64,000 nt of DNA from Caenorhabditis remanei (lineage: Eukaryota; Nematoda; Chromadorea; Rhabditida; Rhabditidae): assembly GCF_010183535.1 (NCBI RefSeq), contig NC_071331.1:9920001-9984000 (forward strand). The letters run 5' to 3'. The stretch's first letter is position 1, and each line of letters begins with the position of its first letter. Below, in pieces: positions 9,681-19,522 of this stretch. The notes under the pieces were generated by a model. That model searched no databases. It was given only the letters and a program-made list of their open reading frames with translations, and was not told the origin of the DNA. The position numbers were made by a program, and so were the translations under genes.

Positions 9681-10509
9681 CAAGGCTGTCGCACGGCCGG
9701 CCGCGGCCTCGGCCGGCCGCGAGAAGAAAAAAATGAAAAAGCCCCCGGCCTCGGCCTCGGCCGGCCGCGGCTTTTTTTTCAAAGTTGCAAAACTTTGTCG
9801 TTTTTGAAAAAAGTTTTGCTGGTTTTTTGTTTTCTGGTACCAATCTGACAACCGGGGTTCAATCCCCACTCGTGCCAAAACGTTTTTGTTTTTTGTTTTT
9901 GACATTTTGGTACCAATCTGACAACCGGGGTTCGATCCCCACTCGTGCCAAAACTTTTTTGTTTTTTGTTTTTGATATTTTGGTACCAATCTGACAATCA
10001 TGGTTCGACCCCACTGGTGTCAAAGCTGTTTTTCATTTCATTTTTGGTTTTTGGTAAAAATCTGAAGACCAAAGTTGCTTTTTCGAAGTAGGACTGTTCT
10101 GAAAAGAGACACTTGTAATCTAAAAATGTTTTTTTTTGTTCTGAAATGGTTTCAGAATGGTACCAAAAAGCAAGAAATGAAATGAAAAAAGGTTTGACAC
10201 CGGAGGGGTCGAACCCTGGTGATCAGATTGTTACCAAAAAGTCAAAAACAAAAAACAAAAAAGTTTTGGCACGAGTGGGGATCGAACCCTGGTTGTCAGA
10301 TTGTTACCAAAAAGTCAAAAACAAAAAACAAAAAAGTTTTGGCACGAGTGGGGATCGAACCCTGGTTGTCAGATTTGTACCAATAAGTCAAAAGCATATC
10401 TAGTCATGTTTTCAGTTGATATGCTAGAAAGCCGCGGCCGGCCGCGGCTTTTTGAGATTTTTAAGAAAAAAGCCGCGGCCTCGGCCGGCCGCGATTTTCA
10501 ACAGCCTTG
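9681..10509. mobile_element. hAT-like fold-back element built of tRNA-like modules
   Basis: TIR CAAGGCTGT...ACAGCCTTG, the same termini as the 201-bp MITE. It is flanked by GTTTCAGT (9673-9680) and CTTTCAGT (10510-10517), an 8-bp duplication with one mismatch. Unit B is uninterrupted here (about 36555). The arms carry GGCCGCGG blocks and three tRNA-3'-like modules each, in opposite orientation. Related to 9082-9282 by its ends but not by its inside. Confidence 0.85.
9830..10385. repeat. Six tRNA 3'-half-like modules in inverted arrangement
   Basis: Three plus-strand modules (about 9835-9875, 9910-9950, 9985-10020) contain CTGACAACCGGGG, TTCRATCCCC and ACTCGTGCCA. Three minus-strand modules lie at about 10190-10380. 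The period is about 73-75 bp with GTTTTTTGTTTTTG spacers. Several have the perfect Pol III B-box GGTTCGATCCC. None has a matching A-box or full cloverleaf, so these are not tRNA genes. They look like tRNA-derived tails captured by a MITE. Confidence 0.7.
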
Positions 10510-10761
10510 CTTTCAGTTGAACGACGCAAAGTATTGTACAAAATGTGATTCTTCAAAAGAAAAACGTTATGTTTCAACAAATGATTATTTTACATTTTCT
10601 ATTCCTTTTTTTGCTGAATATATATCTCGCAGACTTCAAAAAACTGCAAGAAATGTGAGAAGCCGATCCAAATGTTTCAGCAAATAAGGTAAAAACCAGA
10701 CTTGCAACGGGCCGGGCCGGGCCGGGCCGGAATGAAAATTTCTAGGTCCCGGCCCGGTGGA

Positions 10762-11091
10762 CTAGGGCGGGCACGGGCGGGTCGCCGCCCGGGCGGGCGA
10801 GGGCCGCCCGCAGAAACGCCCGTCCGGATGGAAAGCCTATCCGGGCCCACCGGGCCGGGCCGGGCCGGGCCGGCCCGGTCGGCCCGGAAGTTCATTACTG
10901 AAAAAAATTCAATTTTTTTTTTCGAAAATTTCCCGATTTTTTTTTGTAAAATTTTTTTTTTAAAGCAATTTTTTGTAGGTTTCGAAGGTTTTTGAAAAAT
11001 ATACTTGAGGAAAAATATGAAAAATTTTCAGAAAATAAATTTTTGGACAAAAAATTGTAGTGAAAAAAGTTCAAAAATTCAAATCCGGGCC
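10762..11091. repeat. 330-bp direct repeat, left copy (partner 18194-18543)
   Basis: Both copies contain, in order, a GGGCGGGC-rich end ending in CCGGATGGAAAGCCTA, the block TCCGGGCCCACCGGGCC, an AT-rich core, and AAATCCGGGCC. They differ by scattered substitutions and small indels. The left copy repeats the right end of the 7.2 kb element without the rest of it, as expected after a local duplication or an abortive second insertion. Confidence 0.7.
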
Positions 11092-11235
11092 TAGGCTTTC
11101 CATCCAGGCGGCGAAATGCCCGCCCGACCCGCCCTAGGGCGGGCGGCGACCCGCCCTAAGGCGGCCCTACCGCCTCTCTTTTCTTTGCGTGACACCCTCC
11201 TTTCTTCGCCCCCCTTTCCCTCTCGGTATACTCGT

Positions 11236-11345
11236 TCAACTTTCTGCAGCATCTCTGGCGACAGTATGTAAACCATCAACAGAAAGTTGCCAGAGATGCT
11301 GCAGAAAGTCGGCAGACATGCTGCAGAAAGTGATGCCAACCCTTC
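11236..11345 (-). repeat. Subterminal repeats, left end of the EnSpm-like element
   Basis: Four copies of ACTTTCTGCAGCA or its complement TGCTGCAGAAAGT within about 110 bp. Likely transposase or accessory-protein binding sites, by analogy with plant CACTA elements; the matching cluster lies at 17145-17375. Confidence 0.65.
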
Positions 11346-11577
11346 ATTGAACCCTCCCAATATTACGAAACAACGAAATGAAATTCAATTTTATTAAATT
11401 AAAGAGAGAAACAATTGAAAAACGAAATTTACGAGTCATGAGAGTGACTTCAATTATTAATGTTTGTGGGCAACTGTAGATGAGCTTGAACTGGCAACTG
11501 GAGCAGTGCTAGACGGATTTTTCATTGAAGCGAATCTGGAAACATTTTTGTTTGCTTTGAATATAACAAACTATTCC

Positions 11578-13430
11578 TCACTTGGAAAGGATTTCTCGAG
11601 GATCGGCTTCGTTTGTGCTCACTCCGTTGTTTCTATTTTGAAGGCGAACTGTCTTTAGCTGCTCCCACATTAAGTGATCTTTGCAATTTTTCCCGTTTGG
11701 ACAGTTTATGAGGCAGCTTTTCTCGATGTCGAAATGATATGCACGAAGATTTTTTCTGAAAAAATTTTTTGAAGTGAATATAAAATTTTGATAGAACCTA
11801 CAGGGTTCTTCCGATAGCACAAACAGCAGTGAAAATAGCTTTTTCACGTTCTCTTCTTCTTCTTTTGATTTCCGTGACAGGGTCTTCAATGAGGAGACTT
11901 TGCAAAAATCTAGAAATAGTGATAATTCTTTAAAAAAATATAATTTCATCCTTACGGATGGTTCGCACTGATATCTCCATCGAGAAGTTCTTGAGGAAGA
12001 TGCAAGCCAGCAATATCGAGACCGAACTCTAAAGTTCATGAATTTAAAAAGTAGCACAGACAGTTTTCAAACACCTCACCTGTTAATGTGTCTGAAATTT
12101 GTAGAGGGAATTCACGGAAATGTTTATCTGTCAGTCTGACGGTAGCTGGACGGAAGTTGTATGTCCAGATGGTGTATGATGGGTGGAAAAACTGAAACCA
12201 TCAATAGGTTTAGATTATTTAATTATTTTGTTACCATTTTGAAAACTTTCTGATAAAAGTTTGTTAATTGAGTCAGAGCATCATTTCCAATAAGTGTTGA
12301 TGTATTATACAGACGGGATAGGTTGATTCCTTTGAATCCTTCTACACCTGGGGTTTCGTATTCGCGAGACATCTTTTGTTGCTTGATATATCCAACTTTT
12401 GTGTGTTTAGCGAAATTCGCTGAAAGCGAATTTAGTGACGCTTGTACGCTTTCAATTTTACGAACATCTGTAGTTGACATTTTCATCTAAAAGTTTTATT
12501 GTTGAAAAGAAAGTTGAGGTTTCTTCAATCCTTACAATCATCATCTGACCCATTCTCAACGAAGCTTGTTCATCTGAAGTACTATTTTCTGATTCTTGAA
12601 AAAATCCGAATAATGGGATGTTTGGACGACGAGTATTTCTACAGAATTCCTGTAAAACACTTATATATCAATTGATTATGAATTCAAGCTCACTTCAAGT
12701 TGAACTTCACTGATAGTTCCTTTTGAAATGCCTTGTCGTGCTGCCTTTCCGATGTTTAACACACTTTGTTCTTGAACAGCTTTCTCCAGCATTTCTGGAA
12801 CAAAAACTGAGCATTTATTTGGAACAAAAGCTTACCCATATCAGTAAATCCTGTTTTACTGGTTTCAAGATGTTTTGAAATGCTAAACTTTTTTGGCGAG
12901 ATCTGGCTGGTTTTCTGAACGGAAGGACTTGTATGATCGAAATTAAAATCCATTTCTTCCTCATCCAATGCTCCTGTCTCTTGCATCTCGTATTGATATT
13001 CTGGTTCCAATTGGCTGTAGTTGTTAAAGTTTCCAAGTGGTGTTTGTTGTGCAAAATTGACAGAATTCATGATTGCATAATTCTTTTCACCGACTGTTTC
13101 AAAAGTGTTATCGATGCCATATGGTTGGTAAGCGGAGTTGCTACTCATGTCTACATCTTGATAACTAACATTTTCTTTTTTCAAATAATTGCGAGGATGA
13201 GGCATTTTTGTTTTCTTTTGAATAGTAGAAATGCGTGGATTAACAAATGTATCTTCTTGTTTGAAGGTTTGAATTGGCCGTTTTGTTCCTCTTTCTCCAA
13301 ATCGAGTGTTTCTAATGATTCTTCGAGGAGTTTCTTCGATATTGAGAATCTTGTTCCTTTCTTCTTCACTCCCCCTCAAGTTTTTGACATTTCTTGGTCT
13401 TCCTCGCTGCGATGCACCTCTTCCAGACAT
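11578..13430 (-). CDS. Companion protein of the EnSpm-like element, eight exons, intact
   Basis: I could join eight exons without a stop: 13430-12836, then exons beginning near 12795, 12655, 12486, 12191, 12029, 11910 and 11761, ending at TGA 11578. All junctions are GT/AG and introns are roughly 40-60 nt, except one of about 90. The product is about 510 residues. The N-terminus is basic (MSGRGASQRGRPRNVKNLRG) with an acidic, Q/N-rich middle. Near the C-terminus come RRRREREKAI and a Cys/His cluster CLINCPNGKNCKDH that could bind zinc. I know no family for it. By position it is likely the DNA-binding partner of the transposase, as the second protein is in plant CACTA elements. ATG at 13430 is chosen as the first in-frame Met after stops. 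Confidence 0.7.
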
Positions 13431-13594
13431 GTTCTGAACGATTTACGATCAATTAACAATTAGACAAAAAAGTTTCTCATAGACAAGTGGCTTGAACCAA
13501 TTTCACGAAAATTCAAATAATTCTACAAATGTAACGTCATTCGTCTCACGTGTTATTGGGTAATCAAAAATTATTATTTCAACAATTATTAACA

Positions 13595-16500
13595 TTAAAA
13601 TCTAGTGAAGTAAGAATTTCCGTTAGTTTCCAACAGGGAAATGTATCCTTCGAGAGAAGAAGTGCTTGCAATCTTGTAAGTTGTTCCAACAATCTTCCGG
13701 AAAAATGTATTGAAAGTATCGAATTCTCTCATCACACAATGAAAACGTGGGTGGTTCTCCGCCCATCCAAACAATTTCGAAAATGGATTCTCGGTTTCGA
13801 ATTTTTGTATAAGAAGATAAGTTTTTTCCGTCATGTTGCACGAAAATTCTTTCAACGCTCCCGAATTCTAGTGTTTCATTATTTCCCATTGAGTACACGT
13901 AACAATCCTTTGCAATTTTCTCCTCACAATGCGTCCTGGTAGAATACGTTTTGCTCTTGACTTGAACGGAATTCCTGAAAATTATTTGTTTCATATAACA
14001 AAATAACCTTGGTTTTGTTTCTTACACAAAATGAGAAATCTGCGAAACATGATTCCTCAAAGCATCCTTTTCTTTTTCATGTAATTCGTTTTCATCCAAC
14101 TTTTTACACGCTGCATTTCCTTGACGAAACATTTCAGATATCGCTCTCATTGTATAGGGATAAAGGACAGGCGATCCTGTTTTTGCGACAGCTTTCTCAC
14201 AATAATAGTTAGCCCGATGCGACGCCATGAACTTTGTTGTCATGTCGATAAGAGATCGCGTTGTATAAACATCTGTGTTTCGCCCAAGTGATTGGTTGAG
14301 ACGTTCAAATGGAGCAGCGCTTGATATCAATGGGCTGCCTTCGAATCTTATATTTGGAACCATGTGATCCAGGATAATCTAGAACAAGTTTTTCAGGGCT
14401 GTAAAACATGACGAACTTACGTGAATTCATTGTGTATAGTAAAGGGTACGCGATTCCCAACAAATTCCGTATCACTTGAGACAAGCTTTCTAAGAAGTTA
14501 CAGTCTGAGATGTTTAAAAACGGACTTGTCGCCATTCTGGTGAGAAGCCAGTGAAATAATACGGCGGCTTGCCAGGTGTCTGCTCTTTCACAGCAAATCA
14601 ACAATGTTGGAAGAGCTTGGTTGTACATCTGGAATACATAACTTTATTTCTGATATTATCAACTGATAGTCAACCTCTTGCACTTCTCTTCCTGTTCTAC
14701 TGTTGAGAATAATAGGATCGATTAGACTTGTCGATGAGCGGCCTTTGGGAACACTGGAGCTGTTTAGAACATTCTAAAAACACAACATTGTAGATTATAA
14801 AACAGACGATTATCTATACGGACTTCCCACCGTTTCCTCTCGCTTTGATTGATATCATGCATCAATTTTCCGCCTTTTCCCAATAACTCCTTTAACAAGG
14901 AGTCAGTACAAAAATCGTTTATATATCGCTGCTCGAAGAAGTTTAACTTTGAATATATATCCTATTTCAAAACTTTGGAAACCTATGAATTGGAATCTTT
15001 GGAATACAGACGATTATTAAACGATCTAGTTTACTTATATAAAATAATTGTTTCTAAGGAATTTTACTCCCCAAATCTGATTTTTACCTTGTTTCCAAAC
15101 CTTAAGTCTTTAAGACGCCACCCTTTCCATATTAGATCTCTCCTGTCTAACAACTCTAAATTCGGTGCTCAATACTTACCTAATCGTTTATTATCCTGTT
15201 GGAATTCCCTTCCTGTTAATGTTTTCCCGGTTAAAACTTCCTCCCGTTGTTTCAGAAATAATGTTAAACTTCTTGACTTCTCTAATTATCTCACTCTTAA
15301 CATGTCTACCTACTAATCTAATTTCCTTACCGCTTTCGTTTGTTCTCTACTGTGATTGTGTTAGTGGCTTTTGGCCCTTCATCTCAATAAATCAATTCAA
15401 TTCAATTCAACATGTCCCGACTACTTCCTTCATAAATTAGATGTAAGCCGTCATAACCATGTTTCCAGGGAGGAGGGAGACTTGTTTTCTTCACATCTGA
15501 GAACAAAGTTACAGCACAATTACTCTTCCAACAACTCACTTTCAGGATAAATACGATCACTGTCTCCCTTTGTGTGAACCAACAAATCATACTTCCCTTT
15601 TTCGTTCGTTCTCGAGAACCGCGAACAGAGCATCTTGAGCAGCCCTCATATGACTGCCAACAAGGATACCCGTAAATCTTTTTGCTAGCGTCCATATCTA
15701 ATACACATTGATAGATTTCAAGTCGTACTTTGTAATTCACATTTCTGATTAAAACATGAATAGGGTTTTTAGTTGTATCGTCGATTTCGTTTTTGAGACG
15801 TTCAAAAATACTCGAAAAATCCGAATCATTAGGCTTGTTAGTCGTTAGCATGATTGCTGACATCATCACGATTTCCGGACGATACTCTTCAAAGGAATTC
15901 TTTTTCATAGAAACATCGCTGGGAGCCAAAAAAACTGGCCATACTTCTCCTCTGCAACAAAAATTGTATTAAACACAAGGTTATTTCAGTCAAACCTAGA
16001 GTTTCCACGTTTTCTGAATCCATCGGTATTCATTGTTAAAAGTAATGTAATGTAATCAGGGTATTTGGTTTCACATTCCGATATTCGCTCTTTATATTGT
16101 GGTGTATCGCAGAGTCTAGAGGACAATGATGAGCTCTTTAATCCACGATTCTGAAAAAACTTTACACTCTTTGATAAGTGGAAAATTACTCACCAGAAGT
16201 GTATCATCGAATGATCCATTGCTAAGAAGATCTTCCACTTGTTTTCTGATGGAAAATGTTACGATCATTTTGGAACTTGCTACATTTGCTTGAGATAACG
16301 AATATCGAGAACATCCTACATTTCCACATTTCTTACTGTCCAGAAGAACTGTGCTAAAGGTACCACAAAAAGCATAAATTCGAGTTCCTTGATCACTCCA
16401 ATGATCAACAACTTTCCATACATCTTGAATCTGGAATCAATATTTTAGCTGAGATTAGGAAAAAAAGTGAATTACCTGAATTTCGGGTTGATTCTTTAAA

Positions 16501-17001
16501 ATATTGGAGATTTGAAAAATGTCTTTTCCTATTGTTTTACTGACTTTATTGTATAAGAAAACTGATCCAATGAAATTAAGAGCATCTTCTCGATCCCATT
16601 CATTAATAACCGGCGCTTCACTGTTTTCATCTGCAATTACAAATTTCTGATGCATTAGTTAAATAGAATTAGAATTGTATACCTGTGAATTCACAATCAT
16701 TATTCTCTGACTCAACACTATCGTCTCCGTTAGATGCTTCCCACATTTCTATGTCGACCGAATTCTTTTCATCCACATTGCTATCATAATTGTTAGAATT
16801 TTGCTCTGAAGGTGCAGGAATTTTGTCTACTCTACCCACGTCTATTTTCATTCGTTTTTCTTCTTGGTCAACGAATAAATGACTCCATTCAGCTTCTGTA
16901 AATTTGTTGGTTACAAATTAATATAACTTCCACCAACTAACGCAATCGTTTTGATGAAATTCTGTCGACTCTTCGGAGTTTCTGTTCCATGACTTTCCTT
17001 G
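13595..17001 (-). pseudogene. tnp2-like (EnSpm/CACTA) transposase gene, disrupted by a LINE
   Basis: Multi-exon minus-strand gene. Segments in order: an acidic N-terminal region (16851-16680); a region with CGNVGCSRYS and KMIVTFSIRKQVEDLL (16430-16200); LLTMNTDGFRKRGNS (16150-16000); GEVWPVFLAPS leading into IYGYPCWQSYEGCSRCSV and YDGLHLIYEGSSRDM (15955-15413). After the LINE come LLGKGGKLMHDINQSERKRW and WQAAVLFHWLLTRM (to about 14305), SSAAPFERLNQSLGR (about 14300) and a C-terminal region ending NSYFTRF. The TDG...WP, C-x2-C and D-x2-H-x4-G order fits Transposase family tnp2. The LINE splits the codons around RDM-L, so the copy is dead. The 5' end is not resolved. Confidence 0.8.
14898..15408 (+). 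mobile_element. 5'-truncated LINE tail inside the transposase gene
   Basis: Encodes the last part of a non-LTR reverse-transcriptase ORF (SVQKSFIYRCSKKFN, LESLEYRRLLNDLVYLYK, LPNRLLSCWNSLPVNVFPVK), then a short 3' UTR ending in AATAAATC and (AATTC)n. A 4-bp repeat AACA flanks it (14894-14897, 15409-15412). Removing the insert and one AACA rejoins the transposase frame (DM-LKELLGKGG). Same clade as 29055-29976; probably CR1/Jockey-like, judged from the RT tail only. Confidence 0.85.
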
Positions 17002-17144
17002 TGCTGAAAACAAGATCCGTTTAAGTTAAAGTCAGAAAACCAACAAAAAAATAACGAAATCGGTTTAAAACGGAAAAAAAAATTAGAAAAATCTCATGAA
17101 AAAAAACTCAGAAGCACGCAACGCGGACACGCTTCGCTTTAAAG

Positions 17145-17375
17145 TTGCTACAGACAGTCGGGGGCACAGTCCAAGTTGCTACAGAAAGTCGGGGGCACCC
17201 ACACGATATCCCCGAAAGAGAGGAGAGGTTTCAAGTTGCTGCAGAAAGTTGCGAGTATAGAGACCGACAATCAGGTCGTACGCCTACCGTAGTTCAACTA
17301 GCTGTAGAAAGTCAGAGGACCATGCCAAATTTCTCCAGAAAGTCGCCAGAACCTCTAAATTGCTGCAGAAAGTTG
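17145..17375 (+). repeat. Subterminal repeats, right end of the EnSpm-like element
   Basis: Six or seven imperfect copies of AGTTGCTGCAGAAAGTCG spaced 25-50 bp apart, in the orientation opposite to most of the left-end copies. Confidence 0.65.
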
Positions 17376-17407
17376 AACGCGTTTACCGAGCTTCTCTCTT
17401 TTCAAGC

Positions 17408-18070
17408 GAAGGCTTGGCCTAGTGGTTAACAATCTTGTTTTTGAATCTGCTCCTCCCGAGCAGGGCTGGGCAAATTATTTGTTTGATTATTTGAATTATT
17501 TGAAATTTGGGGTAAAAGTCAAATAAATTGTTTCAAATAATTATTTGAACTTTTTTTTCAAATAAATTGTTTGACCAAACAATGTTTGACAATGTCATAT
17601 CAAATAAAATTATTTGACCAAATTATTTGAAATTTTTCAAATAATTTGAAACCGATTTTTTTGTATCATTAATGATAACTTTTCTCTTCAAACTGCCGAA
17701 AGGTTAGGGGAAAAATAATTACTTCGAACTCAAGAAAGTCTTTCAGGACGGAAAATTTTACGAAAATAGCATGTTTCCTTGATTTCTACGTGTTTTAAAA
17801 TATGACCAACTGTTTTTTGTTCTTTTTACTGATTTTGTTGGCAATTAAACATTTTCTCGAGTTGTTTGAAATTGTTTGAAATTATTTGATTATTTGAGAA
17901 AAAATTTCAAATAAGGTTTGGTCAAATAAACTATTTGAAAAACAAATTCAAATATTATTTGATCAAATAAATTATTTGGAAAAAATATTCAAACATTATT
18001 TGGTCAAACAATTTATTTGACCTCTCAAACAATGCCCAGCCCTGCTCCCGAGTTCAAACTTTTTTGCTGC
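17408..18070 (+). other. tRNA-like (SINE-type) sequence split by a MITE
   Basis: Removing the MITE at 17461-18044 and one target repeat leaves about 70 bp with an A-box-like TGGCCTAGTGGTTA and a B-box-like GAGTTCAAACT at roughly tRNA spacing. The stems do not pair well, so this is a decayed tRNA or SINE head, not a working gene. Confidence 0.4.
17461..18044. mobile_element. hAT-like MITE, CAGGGCTGGGCA termini
   Basis: TIR CAGGGCTGGGCA...TGCCCAGCCCTG, perfect 8-bp duplication CTCCCGAG at 17453-17460 and 18045-18052. The interior is made of many CAAATAATTTGAA-type repeats in both orientations and can fold extensively. No coding capacity. Confidence 0.92.
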
Positions 18071-18193
18071 AAACTTTTTGTTTTCTTTTTTTTTATTAGG
18101 AAGACAGTGCTATAGGTTTTTTTTTGACAAACTACGATTGAAACTGTGCAAAAAATAAATTAAAGAGACAAATTTTATCACGCCAGTCTACCA

Positions 18194-18543
18194 TAGGGCG
18201 GGCTAGGGCGGGCACGGGCGGGCGAGGGCCGCCCGCAGAAACGCCCGGGCGGGCGAGGGCCGCCCGCAGAAACGCCCGTCCGGATGGAAAGCCTATCCGG
18301 GCCCACCGGGCCGGGCCGAGCCGGGCCGGCCCGGTCGGCCCGGAAGTTCAGTACTGAAAAAAATTCAAATTTTTTTTTCGAAAATTTCCAGATTTTTTTG
18401 AAAAATATTTCTTAAAAACAATTTTTTGTAGGTTTCGAAGGTTTTTGAAAAATATACTTCAGGAAAAATATGAAAAATTTTCAGAAAATAAATTTTTGGA
18501 CAAAACATTGTAGTGAAAAAAGTTCAAAAATTCAAATCCGGGC
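18194..18543. repeat. Direct repeat, right copy (partner 10762-11091)
   Basis: Right end of the TAGGCTTTCC element plus adjoining outer-MITE sequence. See the left copy. It has an extra internal duplication of the CGCCCGCAGAAACGCCCG block. Confidence 0.7.
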
Positions 18544-18621
18544 CCACCGGGCCGGGCCGGGCCGGGCCAAGCCGGGCCGGGCCGGCGGGCCGGCCCGGAA
18601 TCTTGCAAGTCTGGTAAAAAC

Positions 18622-19127
18622 TACCCTTTTCCCAATTTTTTTGTGAAATTTTCATAAATCTCCCGTTTGAAACCATTTCAAATCCATCTTCAAAGCTGGA
18701 GATTTGATTTCCAATGCCAACAAAACCAGGAAGCTTATTTTCATTTGTATTGAATGTTCATTAATCGAAATACATTCATGTCTCCGTCATTTTATTTATT
18801 TTATGCAACCTTTTCTTTTGTTTCACGAGAATTCTTGATAAGCCAGAAAGTTAAAAATATTGTGGTTGGATCACATTTTGATAATGGTCGACAAAAGTGA
18901 GTGTGATGGAGCAATATCTGAAACAAAACAATATCTTCGACACTAACGAACCCACTTAAATGAGTCCGATATTTCTAACGCCATTGAAACATGATTCATG
19001 ATTTTTTTCTAAACATAAATCAACTTTCTTCCTGGTTTTTATTCATTACTTTCCAATTTAGAACATAAGAGCTGTGTTGTAAGCACTTCGAATTTTTCGG
19101 GAGGTGCTGAAACAAAACACATGAAAC
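18622..19127 (+). other. Unit A non-coding DNA, homologous to 36735-37240
   Basis: Similar along its whole length to unit B. No coding segment is supported: small open frames differ by indels between the copies. Confidence 0.6.
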
Positions 19128-19514
19128 CATACTTGTCACGGGCCGGGCCGGGCCGGGCCGGGCCGGGCCGAAATCAGGAAAAATCTCGGCCCGGCCCGGC
19201 CCGGCCCGGCCCGGCCCGGCCCGTTTTGAAACATTTCTTCAAAACATTTTGAGTTTTTGAATTTTTTTTGGAAATTTTTTGAAAAAAGTATAGTTTTCGA
19301 ATAAACATTTAAAATTAAATCAAAATGTGAATATGTAATGATAATTTAAGCATTTTTACTGTTTTTTTTTCGAAAAATTTCAAAAAAAAATTGGTAAAAA
19401 TGGGTACCCATTTTTGAATCCGGGCCGACCGGGCCGGGCCGGGCCGGGCCGACCGGGCCGGGCCGGGCCGGGCCGACGGGCCGAGCCGGGCCGGCCCGAT
19501 TTTTGACAAGTATG
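19128..19514. mobile_element. GGGCC-rich hAT-like MITE with 8-bp target duplication
   Basis: TIR CATACTTGTCA...TGACAAGTATG, perfect duplication CATGAAAC at 19120-19127 and 19515-19522. Unit B is empty here (about 37240). The arms are long GGGCC/GGCCC tandem runs around an AT-rich centre. Confidence 0.92.
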
Positions 19515-19522
19515 CATGAAAC

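Larger units (their letters stand above)
11222..17390 (-). mobile_element. EnSpm/CACTA-like element with two genes
   Basis: Inner element of about 6.2 kb. Left end CTCGGTATACTCGTTCAACT and right end complement CTCGGTAAACGCGTTCAACT agree over about 30 bp with two mismatches. Dinucleotide CT flanks both sides, compatible with a 2-bp duplication. Both ends carry subterminal repeats of TTGCTGCAGAAAGT, a layout typical of CACTA elements. It encodes a tnp2-like transposase and a second protein, both on the minus strand and about 160 bp apart. A LINE tail (14898-15408) lies inside the transposase gene. A shorter relative is at 55531-56395. Confidence 0.75.
11092..18295. mobile_element. Second-level element with TAGGCTTTCCATCC termini
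   Basis: Left end TAGGCTTTCCATCC, right end GGATGGAAAGCCTA, perfect 8-bp duplication TCCGGGCC at 11084-11091 and 18296-18303. The 78-bp MITE at 42534-42611 has the same ends and the same duplication length, which supports the parsing. A coincidental TCCGGGCC is possible because the host is GGGCC-rich. GC-rich ends enclose all the material from 11170 to 18190. Confidence 0.75.
10697..18613. mobile_element. Outermost element of a nested insertion (GGGCC-rich hAT-like MITE)
   Basis: TIR CAGACTTGCAA at the left and TTGCAAGTCTG at the right, with perfect 8-bp duplication GTAAAAAC at 10689-10696 and 18614-18621. Unit B has one GTAAAAGC at the empty site (about 36729). The element's own sequence (10697-10761 and about 18296-18613) is mostly GGGCC tandem repeats and an AT-rich core. 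Everything between came in by later insertions. Same group as 19128-19514. Confidence 0.88.

Noticed and set aside
9830..10020. Functional tRNA genes
   Set aside because: Only the T-arm and acceptor-like part is present; no A-box, D-arm or anticodon arm at the right distance.
9663..10403. Frames with GTSGDRTPVVRLVPK-like text on both strands
   Set aside because: Translations of the tRNA-like modules in a MITE; no start, splice or conservation support.
10677..11360. Gly/Pro/Arg-rich frames in GGGCC DNA
   Set aside because: Low-complexity translation of GC-rich transposon ends.
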